A DNA stretch of 64,000 nucleotides from JADKFD01 sp050250665 (GCA_050250665.1 JBFWOF010000025.1:25371-89370); one strand, 5' to 3'; shown: positions 16,348-25,221, numbered from the stretch's first letter. The notes: generated by a model not told the origin, from the sequence alone. A program made the numbers and translations.

Positions 16348-16993
16348 GGGCTGCTCCTGGCTCCAGTTCGACCCGCAGGCAATCCATGCCCCGGCGTATA
16401 TGCGATTTGACGGTGCCCAGCGGAATGCCGGTGCGCTCGGCGATTTCGGCGTGGCTGGACCCCTCGAAAAAGGCCATCAGCAGCAGCTGCCGCTGCTCGC
16501 TGCGCAAACCGGCCAGAGCCAGTCGGACACGATGACCCTCGACAAAGGCTTCCATCTCGCTCGCGCCTGAATTCTCTTCACAAGCCGTATACGCAGCCGA
16601 CAATGCTTCTGGATGCAGCGCTTCCAGACTGGATTCAGGTTTGCGTCGACGACGGCGATCGCTGGCCCGGCTCCAGGTCAACATCGACAGCCAGGCCATG
16701 CCATTGCCGCGGCTGGCATCGAACTGGGCATGGTGTTCCCAGACGTACTGATAGACGTCCGCGACCACTTCTTCGGCATCGCGCGGATCACCGGCCACCC
16801 GCGCCGCCAGTGCATGAAGCTTGTCCACGGTGGCGTCGTAGAGTTGATCGAGCGCGCGCAGTTCACGGCTGCCGATGCGCGCGATCAGATCGGCGCAGTC
16901 GGCCTCGATGGCCTCGGCCACGGTCTCACCGGGTTGGTCATTGCCTGGCGTCAAGGAGCGTGTTCCATATCCATGGCGCCAATGATCGCGCAT
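16340..16993 (-). CDS. ECF-type RNA polymerase sigma factor
   Basis: 217 residues with sigma region 2 (LDQLYDATVDKLHALAARVAGDPRDAEEVVADVYQ, then FDASRGNGMAWLSMLTWSRASDRRR) and region 4 (LRSEQRQLLLMAFFEGSSHAEIAERTGIPLGTVKSHIRRG). The layout resembles SigK- or ChrR-partnered ECF factors. It is followed by its cupin partner with an 8-bp overlap. The ATG used gives a long N-terminal tail of about 30 residues. Probable targets are its own gene and the cupredoxin/DUF3034 block downstream, by position only. Confidence 0.9.
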   Translation of the reverse strand: MRDHWRHGYGTRSLTPGNDQPGETVAEAIEADCADLIARIGSRELRALDQLYDATVDKLHALAARVAGDPRDAEEVVADVYQYVWEHHAQFDASRGNGMAWLSMLTWSRASDRRRRRKPESSLEALHPEALSAAYTACEENSGASEMEAFVEGHRVRLALAGLRSEQRQLLLMAFFEGSSHAEIAERTGIPLGTVKSHIRRGMDCLRVELEPGAAHG

Positions 16994-17195
16994 TTTCGGC
17001 TTGCGCCTGTAGTTGGCCTGGACGCAGGCCAGCGCTGATCATGGCCGCGGCGACGGAATCGGCTCTTGCGCGCCCTTCGCACCCGCTTGAGTAGCGCTTC
17101 AGGCTTAGCCTGTTACCATCGGCTACGCTTGACCAGCGACAGGCATCGGAACGTATCGTGCGCCCGCGGGTCTGAGACGGTGATCGGAGTCATCA

Positions 17196-18014
17196 ATGAG
17201 CGACAGCGCCACCAGCCTGAACAAGGACGACCTGCCCGATTCCGCGAGCAGCACACGCGCGCGCTGGCTGCGCTATGGCGTGCGCGTACCCCTGCTGCTC
17301 TGGCACATCCTGATTCACCTGCCGCTGACGCTGATCCTGGTGAGCCCGCTTGGTGAGCGCGTGCGCCTGGGTGACGAGCACCTGCGCCATCGCGCCATCC
17401 GCTGGTGGTCTGGCGGGCTGATGCGGATCTTCGGCTTTCGCGTGACCCGTCACGGCCAGCCGCTGCCCGGTGCGGCGCTGGTGGTCGCCAATCATCTGTC
17501 CTGGCTGGATATCGAACTGATCCACAGCCAGCGCGCGGTCGAGTTCGTGGCCAAGTCGGAAATCAGTCGCTGGCCGCTGATCGGCTGGCTGGCACGGCGG
17601 GCCGGCACCATCTACCACCGCCGCGGCAGCACCGAATCGCTGTCCAGCGTGGCCCAGATGATGGTCGAACGCCTGCGTCAGGGCGCCCAGGTCGGGGTGT
17701 TTCCCGAAGGTGGCACCACCGATGGCAGCCGCGTTAGGGTATTTCATGCCCGCATCTTCCAGTGCGCGGTCGAGGCCGGTGTGCCGGTGCAGCCGGTGGC
17801 GCTGCGCTATCTGCTCAACGGCGAGCACAATCCCAATGTGCCCTTTCTCGATGGCGAGAGTTTCTTCGTCAACTTCGTGCGTCTGCTGGGCGAGCCGGCG
17901 ATGGTCGCTGAAGTGCATTTTCTGGAGGGGCTGCAGCCCAATGGTGACGGCCGCCGGCGACTGGCGGAAGGCGCCCGGGCCCACATCGTGCGCGCGCTGG
18001 GACATGCCGAATGA
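17196..18014 (+). CDS. 1-acyl-sn-glycerol-3-phosphate acyltransferase (PlsC-like)
   Basis: 272 residues with one N-terminal membrane segment (about 28-50) and the acyltransferase motifs NHLSWLD (His100, Asp105), a GTIYHRRGS block and FPEGGTTDG near residue 170. These enzymes acylate lysophosphatidate or related lysolipids at the inner membrane. The stop overlaps the next gene's start (ATGA), so the two are translationally coupled. The 200-bp divergent gap to the sigma factor gene presumably contains both promoters. Confidence 0.92.
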   Translation: MSDSATSLNKDDLPDSASSTRARWLRYGVRVPLLLWHILIHLPLTLILVSPLGERVRLGDEHLRHRAIRWWSGGLMRIFGFRVTRHGQPLPGAALVVANHLSWLDIELIHSQRAVEFVAKSEISRWPLIGWLARRAGTIYHRRGSTESLSSVAQMMVERLRQGAQVGVFPEGGTTDGSRVRVFHARIFQCAVEAGVPVQPVALRYLLNGEHNPNVPFLDGESFFVNFVRLLGEPAMVAEVHFLEGLQPNGDGRRRLAEGARAHIVRALGHAE

Positions 18015-19027
18015 GCACCATCGGCATCCGCTCGCTGCACGGCCACACCACCTTTCGCCGGCGCGGACCGCTGGCCAACGCCCACGTGCAGTCGCTGCTG
18101 GCTTCCAGCGGCCTGCGCCGGGCTGCAGCGCGCCTGCGTTTTCCGGGTCTGCATGAATCCAGCAGCGAGCAGATCCTCGATTGCGGCGAAGGCGTGCGCC
18201 TGCAGGGCTTTCTGTCGGTGCAAAGCGTGCGCCCGGCCTCGCGCGGCATGGTGGTCTTGCTGCATGGCTGGGAGGGCAGCGTCCAGTCCAGCTATCTGAT
18301 GGTCAGCGCCGGACGCCTGCTGGCGGCCGGCTTCGATGTGTTCCGGCTGCACTTTCGCGATCACGGCGACACCCATCATCTGAATGAAGGCCTGTTCCAC
18401 TCCTGCCGCCTCGATGAGGTGGTCGGTGCGGTCAAGGCCGTGCAGCAGCGCTACAGCCCACGCAAGCTGGCAATCGCCGGCTTCTCGCTGGGCGGAAATT
18501 TCGCGCTGCGCGTGGCCAATCGTGCCCCGCAGGCAGGCGTGGATCTGGCCTATGCCTTCGCCGTCTGTCCGCCGCTGGATCCGGCCGCCAGCCTGCGCCA
18601 GATCGAAATCGCACCCTGGGTGTACGAGCGCTATTTCATCGCCAAGTGGGTGGAGTCGCTGCGCCGCAAGCAGTCGCTCTACCCGCACCTCTACGATTTC
18701 AGCGCCTGGCTGCGCAAACCCACGTTGCGCGATCTGACTGCGCGCATGGTCGAGGGCTATACCCGGTACGAACGGCTGGAAGACTATTTCAACGGCTATT
18801 CCATCGCCGGCGATCGCCTGGCCCAGCTGACAGTGCCGGCGACCATCGTCACCGCCACCGATGACCCGGTCATACCGGTCCTCGACTACCACGATCTCAA
18901 ACTGCCCGAGTGCGCCGAGATCATCCTCACCGATCACGGCGGCCACTGCGGCTTCATCGAAGACTGGCGGCTGAAGAGCTGGATCGAGGATCTGCTGGTC
19001 GAGCGCCTGACCCAGGCTGCCGAGTAG
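18011..19027 (+). CDS. YheT-like alpha/beta-fold hydrolase
   Basis: 338 residues of the UPF0017/YheT type: GPLANAHVQSLLASS at the start, LLHGWEGS, FRLHFRDHGDTHHLNEGLFHS, the nucleophile elbow GFSLGG, ATDDPVIPV and the C-terminal GGHCGF that carries the catalytic His. It is a cytosolic esterase or lipase-like enzyme with unknown natural substrate. It overlaps the acyltransferase gene, consistent with a role in lipid turnover. Confidence 0.9.
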   Translation: MSTIGIRSLHGHTTFRRRGPLANAHVQSLLASSGLRRAAARLRFPGLHESSSEQILDCGEGVRLQGFLSVQSVRPASRGMVVLLHGWEGSVQSSYLMVSAGRLLAAGFDVFRLHFRDHGDTHHLNEGLFHSCRLDEVVGAVKAVQQRYSPRKLAIAGFSLGGNFALRVANRAPQAGVDLAYAFAVCPPLDPAASLRQIEIAPWVYERYFIAKWVESLRRKQSLYPHLYDFSAWLRKPTLRDLTARMVEGYTRYERLEDYFNGYSIAGDRLAQLTVPATIVTATDDPVIPVLDYHDLKLPECAEIILTDHGGHCGFIEDWRLKSWIEDLLVERLTQAAE

Positions 19028-19078
19028 CGGCGCGGTCCGGGCAGTCCTGCTGGCTGCGCGGCTTTGAGCAGCAAATGC

Positions 19079-19206
19079 GGGGCAGGGGTCAAGGGGCAGG
19101 GGACCCGCCCCGCCGCACGATCTGACCTTGCAGCGAGCCTTGGGCCCGTGCCCCGTGCCCCCTGCTCCCTGCCCCCTTGATCGCGGCTGAAGCCGCTCCC
19201 ACAGGG
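19079..19206. repeat. Heptamer-ended element (copy 2) and GTGGGAGCGG REP
   Basis: The core and heptamer ends correspond to 1126-1206 in the opposite orientation. The C-rich end is built of 7-bp units such as GTGCCCC. A single GTGGGAGCGGCTTCAGCCGC hairpin (read on the minus strand) follows at 19185-19206. No gene lies in this gap. Confidence 0.7.
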
Positions 19207-19259
19207 CGTGCTGCTGCCCTACAATCGGGTCCTCCCTCGATGGTGCGGAGCAGTGTCAG

Positions 19260-20309
19260 ATGCCGACGATCACGCGTCTTCCGGTGTTGCCCTTGCGGCG
19301 TCTGCGGGCCGAGCCCAATCAGCTGATCCTGCATTTCCGCGGCGGCCGACTGGTGCGCAAGGGCGCCGGCATGGCCTACTGGTTTTCCCCGCTGTCGGCG
19401 GCGATTGCCATGCTGCCGATCGAGGATTGCCAGAGTACCTTCGTGCTCAACGAACATACGGCCGACTTCCAGGCGATCAAGGTGCAGAGCACGATCAGCT
19501 ACCGGATCGTCGATGCCGAAAAGGCCGCCAGTCGCTTCAACTTCTCCCTGTCCATCGATCATGGCGCCTGGCTGGAGCAGCCGCTGGATCGGCTCGCCAG
19601 CGTGCTGGCCCAGCGGGCGCTGCCGGTGGTGCGCAAGCTGGTGTCGGCGCAATCGCTGGAATCGGTGCTGCAGCATGGCTCCGAGCAGGTGCGCGAGGCG
19701 GTCGTTCAGGCCTTCACTCAGGATGTCGAGCTGGCGGCCATGGGCCTGCAGCTGGTGAATCTGGTGATCGATCAAATCGTCCCCAGCGCCGAGCTGGAAA
19801 AGGCGCTGGGCACACCGATGCGCGAGGCAGTGCAGGCGCGTGCCGACGAAGCCCAGTTCCAGCGCCGCGCCCAAGCGGTGGAAAAGGAACGCACGATCAA
19901 GGAAAACGAGCTGGCCACCGAGCTGGAACTGGAGCGTCGGCAGATGCAGCTGATCCAGAAGCGCGGCGAGAATGCGCTGCTGCAGGCGCAACAGCAGGCA
20001 GCGAGCCTGCAGGCCCAGGTCGAGGCCGAGATCGCACGGGCCCTGATGCAGGCAGAAGCCGAATCGCAGCGCAGCCTGATCGGTGCCCGGGCCGAGGCCG
20101 CCAGTCAGAAGATTCTGGCCGAGCAGCAGTCTGAAGCCATGCAGCGCCACCACGACATCTGGGCACAAACGCCAGCCCATGCCATGACCGGCATGGCCAT
20201 GAGTGAACTGGCCAGCAAGCTGACCACCATAGGCCACCTGAACGTCACGCCCGATCTGCTCGGACAGAGCTTCACCCAGTTTCTGCGTGACCAAAGCACG
20301 CCCGAGTGA
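19260..20309 (+). CDS. SPFH/band 7 domain protein
   Basis: 349 residues. The SPFH core spans about residues 20-190 (LRRLRAEPNQLILHFRGGRLVRKGAGMAYWF, VQSTISYRIVDAE). A long charged coiled coil (about 195-300; RAQAVEKERTIKENELATELELERRQ) and a short C-terminal tail follow. No clear transmembrane helix is present, unlike stomatin-type relatives. SPFH proteins form large ring-like assemblies. It is followed after 40 bp by a divergent NAD kinase-like gene in the same direction. Confidence 0.9.
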   Translation: MPTITRLPVLPLRRLRAEPNQLILHFRGGRLVRKGAGMAYWFSPLSAAIAMLPIEDCQSTFVLNEHTADFQAIKVQSTISYRIVDAEKAASRFNFSLSIDHGAWLEQPLDRLASVLAQRALPVVRKLVSAQSLESVLQHGSEQVREAVVQAFTQDVELAAMGLQLVNLVIDQIVPSAELEKALGTPMREAVQARADEAQFQRRAQAVEKERTIKENELATELELERRQMQLIQKRGENALLQAQQQAASLQAQVEAEIARALMQAEAESQRSLIGARAEAASQKILAEQQSEAMQRHHDIWAQTPAHAMTGMAMSELASKLTTIGHLNVTPDLLGQSFTQFLRDQSTPE

Positions 20310-20349
20310 GCGCCGTGGCTGGCAGCGAAGCTGAAAGACGACTCGCCCG

Positions 20350-21270
20350 ATGAGCCCGACCCTGCCGCGGGTGGTGCTGGTCACACGCCGTACGCCGCTG
20401 GAGGCCTTGCTGGACCGCTTCGGCACCCGCGGCCAGGTCGAGTTCTACCTGCGCTCGCGCGGCCAGGACCTGGGCTGGGCACAGTCCATCCATGACAAGT
20501 TGCAGGCAGCGCTGGTGGCGGTGCAGCGAGCGATTCCGCCACACCAGCGCAGCGTGCGCGTGGACCGCGATGGACTCGATCGATTCCTGTTCGCCCCCGA
20601 CGATCTGGTGGTCATCGTGGGTCAGGACGGCCTGGTGCCGAATGTGGCCAAGTATCTGCGCGGCCAGCTGGTCATCGGTATCAATCCCGATCCGCAGCAA
20701 TACGACGGTGTGCTCTGTCGGCATCCGGCACAGCTGGCGATGCCCCTGCTGAACTTTGCCGGTCTCTGGACCGGCGCGCCGGGGCCGGATGACGGCTTCG
20801 CCGTCGAACAGCGGGTCATGGCCCTGGCCCGGCGCGAGGACGGTCAGGAGTTGCGGGCGCTGAATGAAGTCTTCCTCGGGCATGCCAGTCACCAGTCGGC
20901 TCGCTATCGGATCCAGCTCGGCGAGCGCCACGAGCGCCATTCCTCCTCCGGCGTGATCGTGGCCACGGGTACCGGAGCCACCGGCTGGGCGCGTTCCATC
21001 GCCACCCAGCGGGCGCTGACCGAGCCGCTGCCGCAACCTGGCGATGCCCGCCTGGCCTGGTTCGTGCGCGAACCCTTTCCGAGCGTGGCCACCGGCACCG
21101 AAGTCAATTTCGGTTTTGCGGATGCCGAGGAGCCCCTGCAGCTGGAATCGGAAATGGATGAGGCCGGTGTGATCTTCGCCGACGGCATCGAGAGCGATCG
21201 CGTCGAGTTTCTCACAGGCCAGCGCTGCAGCATCAGCCTGGCGCCGGAGCGGCTGCGGCTGGTGGTGTAG
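20350..21270 (+). CDS. Divergent NAD kinase-like protein
   Basis: 306 residues with the framework of the diacylglycerol kinase/NAD kinase fold. The usual GGDG is GQDG (91-94, Asp93 kept), followed by ALNEVFLGH (the NE motif) and GTGATGWARSI (the glycine-rich cofactor loop). An extra N-terminal region of about 85 residues is present. Phosphorylation of NAD with ATP is the canonical reaction, but the altered first motif leaves the substrate uncertain. It is probably co-transcribed with the SPFH gene upstream. Confidence 0.75.
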   Translation: MSPTLPRVVLVTRRTPLEALLDRFGTRGQVEFYLRSRGQDLGWAQSIHDKLQAALVAVQRAIPPHQRSVRVDRDGLDRFLFAPDDLVVIVGQDGLVPNVAKYLRGQLVIGINPDPQQYDGVLCRHPAQLAMPLLNFAGLWTGAPGPDDGFAVEQRVMALARREDGQELRALNEVFLGHASHQSARYRIQLGERHERHSSSGVIVATGTGATGWARSIATQRALTEPLPQPGDARLAWFVREPFPSVATGTEVNFGFADAEEPLQLESEMDEAGVIFADGIESDRVEFLTGQRCSISLAPERLRLVV

Positions 21271-21278
21271 GGTTGGCG

Positions 21279-21308
21279 GGGACTCGGGACTCGGGACTCG
21301 GGACTCGG
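21279..21308. repeat. Heptamer array GGGACTC x4
   Basis: A short tandem array of GGGACTC directly follows the NAD kinase-like stop. The same unit recurs at 35367-35414 and 63733-63799. Confidence 0.9.
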
Positions 21309-21366
21309 AAAAGGCCACAGGATGGCATCTTTTTGGGTCCGCACCGGTCTGGGCCCACAAAGGCCG

Positions 21367-21522
21367 GCGTCATTGCGAGGAGCGCAGCGACGAAGCAATC
21401 CAGTGCTTCTGCGGCTGTGGCTCTGGATTGCTTCCCCCGGATCAAGTCCGGGGTCGCAATGACGCTTGGGGTTCATGGCCCGTGCGCAGAGTCGGGCCGA
21501 CACCGGTGGCTCGCAATGACGC
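21367..21522. repeat. ATTGCGAG long hairpin plus GGGCCATGAAC-type repeat
   Basis: GCGTCATTGCGAGGAGCGCA pairs with the TGCTTCCCCC ... GCAATGACGC half (21367-21465). It is followed by the GTTCATGGCC ... GGCTCGCAATGACGCC segment. Copies are listed at 12291 and 5301. It fills the gap between the NAD kinase-like and TonB receptor genes. Confidence 0.75.
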
Positions 21523-21602
21523 CTCGATGGAAGCCTGTCCCATGTCCCTCTCTTGATGCGCTACCCGCGACAGGCGTTCACTGATGGAGCGCGCGGTCAC
21601 CA

Positions 21603-23777
21603 TCACCACTCATAGCGCACGCTGGCTCCGAACTGTCGCCCCGGCTGGGTGTAGAGATCGATCTCGCGGGCGCTGGCGGGCAAGCCACGGACACCGCTCC
21701 ACAGCCAGTAGCGGCGGTCGGTCAAATTGAAGGCGCCGAGGTCCAGGGTCAGGCGATCGGCGACCTGGATGCGCCAATAGGCATCGAGGGTGGCGTAGCC
21801 GGGTGTCCGGAAGGGATCTACCGTGCTGCTGTCGATACGACGCTTGGCGCTGACCGCGGTGGCCACCAGTTCCAGACGCTGGCGACCGCTGACGGTCTCG
21901 TAGCTCAGCCCCAGCGTCAGCTTGGCCGGCTCCACCGAATTCAAGGGCTCGCCCCGGACGCTGTCCATCCCCCGCGTCCAGGACAGCGCGCCGTTCAGGG
22001 CCAGACCTTCCCAGGGCAGCGCCGATTCGCCGCGCAGTTCGACACCGTAGATGTGCGCGCGGGCGCGGTTGATCGACTGGAATATCAGCGCGCCGCTGTT
22101 CGGATCGCGGCCGAGGTTGACCCGTGAATCGATCAGATCACGGTAATGATTGTCGAAACCGACCAACTCGAAAGAGCCGAACTCGCCGCTGCTGCGCAGT
22201 CCCAGTTCGATACCGCGCGAGTACTCCGGTTTGAGATCGGGATTGGGAATCGCGATGTAGTTGAAGGCCGGAATGGTGAACCCGATATTGACGTCGGACA
22301 CCGGCGGCGCCCTGAAGCCCAGGGCGTACTGGGCAAACAACTGGCTGTGGGCGTTGAGTTCATAGCGTAGCCCCAGCTTGGGGGTGATCTGCGATTCGGC
22401 CAGGTCCACGGTGGCCAGTCCGGGATTATCCTCGGCAAAGATGGCGTCGGGTCGGGCACTGACCCGATAGCGCTCGTAGCGCAGTCCCGGAATCAGCGCC
22501 AGAGCGCCATTGCCGGGGCGAATCTCGTCCTGCCAGAACAGCCCCAGCTCGTGGACCTGTGAAGGCGGGAAATCGCGCACCGGAAAACGTTCGCCGATGA
22601 GTACGTTACTGACCACGCCAGTCGTGAGATTGGTCTCGCGGGCGTCGCGCAGTTCGCTCAGATCGGTGCTGGCGTAGTCTATGCCATAGACCTGCCAGTG
22701 GCGGGCGCCGAGGGCGTCAAAACGGCCCTCGGCCTGCAGATCCAGATCCAGAGCATCGGTCTTGAACAGGAAACTGCGGTCGCGCAGGGTCGGCGGCGTA
22801 CGCGGGGCCACCGCATCACGGGTCTGCAGCGTGCCCTGATCAGTGCGGCTGCGCTGCTGGTAGAGCGTCAGCGACAGACTGTCCAGACCGGGTGTCTGAA
22901 ATCCCCACTGGCCATTCAGACTCAGGCGCTCTCGATCGAAACGATCGTCGCCGAACAGGGCGCTGGTGCTGGCGTATTGGCCGGGGCCATGTACCAGTGA
23001 CTGGACATCGGTTTCGACCCGGGCGTGGCTGCGATCCAGCATCAATCCAAAGCGGCCCATGCCGGCGCCGTCGAAGCTCAGCTTCAACAGCTCGCTGCGT
23101 TCATGACGGTCCGCCGGATTGCTCGACAAACCCCCCGGACGCGGTTGGTTCTCGCGCTCATTGCCGGTGCGTCGGACCACGCCGGCAAGCACGTCGAAGG
23201 CGCCCGCCTTCCAGGCAGACAGGCCATTGAAGGCGACACTGCCATCGCGGCTGAGGGCATTGGTTTCGACACGCAGGCCTATGTCCTGGCCGCTGGCGGC
23301 CAGCAACTCCTGCGGCGTCATCGTCCGCAGGCTGACCACGCCGGCCAGCGCATCGCTGCCGTACAGCGTCGAGGCCGGTCCGCGCAGCATTTCCATCCGT
23401 GACAGGAAGGCGGTTTCGATGACCCCGCGACTGGCGTTGGAGAAGCTGCCGATGGCGAAGCCGTCGGCAATCGGCACACCATCGATTTCCATGCCGACCC
23501 GATTGCCGGACAGGCCGCGGATGGCAAAACCCTGGATACCGAAGCGCGAGGCATCCTCGGGCGCACTGACCCCGGGCTCATAGCGCACCGCATCGGCCAG
23601 GTTCTGCGTCAGCGTCTGATCGAGGCGCTCGCGCTCGATCAGCGAGACGGTACCGGCCACTTCGCGCGCCGGCTGGGCGCTGCGGCTGGCGACGCTGATG
23701 ACGGCGTCCATCCTCTGCGGCTCGGCTGGCGTCAGCGCCAGCCCCAGCGCCAAAGGCAACATCAGTGGGGTAAGCAT
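21603..23777 (-). CDS. TonB-dependent outer-membrane receptor
   Basis: 724 residues. A short signal peptide is followed by a TonB-box-like MDAVISVASRS, then the plug (LDQTLTQNLADAVRYEPGVSA, IRGLSGNRVGMEIDGVPI, MLRGPASTLYGSDALAGVVSL) and a 22-strand barrel ending in VRYEW. The plug resembles haem/haemoglobin or transferrin receptors (the VSAPEDASRFGIQGFAIRG type), so iron or haem uptake is the best guess. No TonB/ExbBD genes lie nearby. The upstream leader contains a hairpin and a palindrome. Confidence 0.92.
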   Translation of the reverse strand: MLTPLMLPLALGLALTPAEPQRMDAVISVASRSAQPAREVAGTVSLIERERLDQTLTQNLADAVRYEPGVSAPEDASRFGIQGFAIRGLSGNRVGMEIDGVPIADGFAIGSFSNASRGVIETAFLSRMEMLRGPASTLYGSDALAGVVSLRTMTPQELLAASGQDIGLRVETNALSRDGSVAFNGLSAWKAGAFDVLAGVVRRTGNERENQPRPGGLSSNPADRHERSELLKLSFDGAGMGRFGLMLDRSHARVETDVQSLVHGPGQYASTSALFGDDRFDRERLSLNGQWGFQTPGLDSLSLTLYQQRSRTDQGTLQTRDAVAPRTPPTLRDRSFLFKTDALDLDLQAEGRFDALGARHWQVYGIDYASTDLSELRDARETNLTTGVVSNVLIGERFPVRDFPPSQVHELGLFWQDEIRPGNGALALIPGLRYERYRVSARPDAIFAEDNPGLATVDLAESQITPKLGLRYELNAHSQLFAQYALGFRAPPVSDVNIGFTIPAFNYIAIPNPDLKPEYSRGIELGLRSSGEFGSFELVGFDNHYRDLIDSRVNLGRDPNSGALIFQSINRARAHIYGVELRGESALPWEGLALNGALSWTRGMDSVRGEPLNSVEPAKLTLGLSYETVSGRQRLELVATAVSAKRRIDSSTVDPFRTPGYATLDAYWRIQVADRLTLDLGAFNLTDRRYWLWSGVRGLPASAREIDLYTQPGRQFGASVRYEW

Positions 23778-23787
23778 GGCAAAGGTC

Positions 23788-23847
23788 CTTCAGTAGTCTG
23801 GATACAGACTCCAGCCTGAAGGCCTCCGGGCGCGATGATCCGGATCA
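23788..23847 (-). promoter_or_regulatory. Leader hairpin and palindrome upstream of the TonB receptor
   Basis: A hairpin at 23788-23821 has outer arms CTTCAG/CTGAAG and inner arms GTCTG/CAGAC. It is followed by the perfect palindrome TGATCCGGATCA (23836-23847), flanked by GCGC on both sides. The position 10-70 bp upstream of the ATG fits an operator and a structured leader. The regulator is unknown, and the site does not match the Fur consensus. Confidence 0.4.
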
Positions 23848-23858
23848 ATTGCGCGTGT

Positions 23859-24803
23859 TTATCTGCGGCCGACTTGATCGGCGTCAATCGGTCTGGCCGG
23901 ACTCGTCAGCACGCCAATGCCGGCCAGCACCACCGCAGTGCCGATCAGCTGGATCAGGCTGATGCGCTCGCCCAGGATCCAGTGGCCGAGGAACAGCAGC
24001 GAGACCGGGCCCAGCATCGACAATTGCGAGCTGCGGCCGGCGCCGATGCGGGCGATCGCGAACATGGTCAGGAACACCGGCGCCACCGTGCACATCAGCG
24101 CGTTCAGCAGCGACAGCTGCAGCACCGGCAGCGGTTGCCGCAGCGTGGCCAGATCGTGCACCAGCGCGTAGTGAATGCCGCAGAGCAGGGTCGACACCAG
24201 CATCACATAGGACACCAGCCGCAGACTGCCGACGCGGGCGACCAGCTCCCCTGACTGCAGCAGATAGGTGGCATAGGCCAGCGCCGCCGCGAACACCAGC
24301 GCACTGCCGAACAGCACATTGCCGCCATCGAAGCGCAGATGTTCGACGAACACCAGCAACACGCCCGCGTAGCTGACCAGCAAGGCCCAGCGTTGACGCA
24401 GCGGTACCGGCCGGCGGTAGATCAGCACGCCCAGACCCAGCACCAGCGTGGGTGTCAGGAACAGGATCAGCCGCTCCAGCGCCGCCGCGATGTGCTGCAG
24501 CCCCCAGAAATCCAGGTAGCTCGACACGTAGTAGCCGAGAAAGCCGAGCAGCGCGATCTGGCGCCAGTCGGCGCCACTCAAATGCGAGCCGCGTACCCGC
24601 GCCCGCCAGGTTTCGAAGGCCGCCACCAGCACGAACACCGGCGCCGCCATCCCCAGGCGCAGCGTCATCAGCGTGATTGGATCAATGGAATAGCGATACA
24701 GCAGCTTGGCCAGGATCGCCTTCGCCGAAAACAGGATCGCCGCCAGCGCGGCCAGGGCGTAGCCGCCGAGCTCGATGCGCCTTTCGCTGTGCGGGCTGAT
24801 CAT
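23859..24803 (-). CDS. EamA/DMT-type membrane transporter
   Basis: 314 residues with about ten transmembrane helices in two EamA repeats (for example YALAALAAILFSAKAILAKLL and the C-terminal LLFLGHWILGERISLIQLIGTAVVLAGIGVL). The ATG at 24803 is chosen because the preceding in-frame residues are hydrophilic and unlike the family. Members export metabolites such as amino acids or nucleotides; the substrate is not predictable. It is transcribed towards the TonB receptor gene, with about 80 bp between them. Confidence 0.88.
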   Translation of the reverse strand: MISPHSERRIELGGYALAALAAILFSAKAILAKLLYRYSIDPITLMTLRLGMAAPVFVLVAAFETWRARVRGSHLSGADWRQIALLGFLGYYVSSYLDFWGLQHIAAALERLILFLTPTLVLGLGVLIYRRPVPLRQRWALLVSYAGVLLVFVEHLRFDGGNVLFGSALVFAAALAYATYLLQSGELVARVGSLRLVSYVMLVSTLLCGIHYALVHDLATLRQPLPVLQLSLLNALMCTVAPVFLTMFAIARIGAGRSSQLSMLGPVSLLFLGHWILGERISLIQLIGTAVVLAGIGVLTSPARPIDADQVGRR

Positions 24804-24969
24804 GACGCCGACGCTACTCCAGGGGTTGCACCGACCGCAGGCCGTTGCCCGGGCGCCCGATGATGCCCGCAGCCACGGCTTCGCGCTGCACTGCAACAGG
24901 TCAACGACTGGAACCGCGATGCGTTCCTGTCTTATGTTGTCACCACGTCACTCCAAGGAGAAAGCCCAC

Positions 24970-25221
24970 ATGGCCAACACTGCCCGCACCCTGACCATCG
25001 CCCTTGCCGCCGCCAGCGCCGGATTGCTCGGCGGACTGTCGTTCTCGGTGGCCGCCGATCAGCCGCTGATGCAGTCGGCCCTGTCCCATCTGGAATCGGC
25101 CGAGCGCGATCTGGAAAAGGCCACGCCCGACAAGGGCGGACACCGCGCCGAAGCCCTGCGCCTGGTGCGCGCGGCCCAGAAGGAAGTGCGCCAGGGCATC
25201 AAGTTCGATCGCAGGCATTGA
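24970..25221 (+). CDS. Small secreted protein with DKGGHR motif
   Basis: 83 residues. The start is fixed by a strong AAGGAG (24955-24960) and a signal peptide (ARTLTIALAAASAGLLGGLSF). The mature part is a helical hairpin-like sequence, LMQSALSHLESAERDLEKATPDKGGHR, ending in KFDRRH. I recognise the pattern from unnamed small periplasmic proteins of Proteobacteria, with no known function. The conserved basic and His residues at the end could bind a ligand or metal, but this is speculation. Confidence 0.8.
   Translation: MANTARTLTIALAAASAGLLGGLSFSVAADQPLMQSALSHLESAERDLEKATPDKGGHRAEALRLVRAAQKEVRQGIKFDRRH

Noticed and set aside
23836..23847. Fur box upstream of the TonB receptor
   Set aside because: The palindrome TGATCCGGATCA does not match the GATAAT-based Fur consensus.
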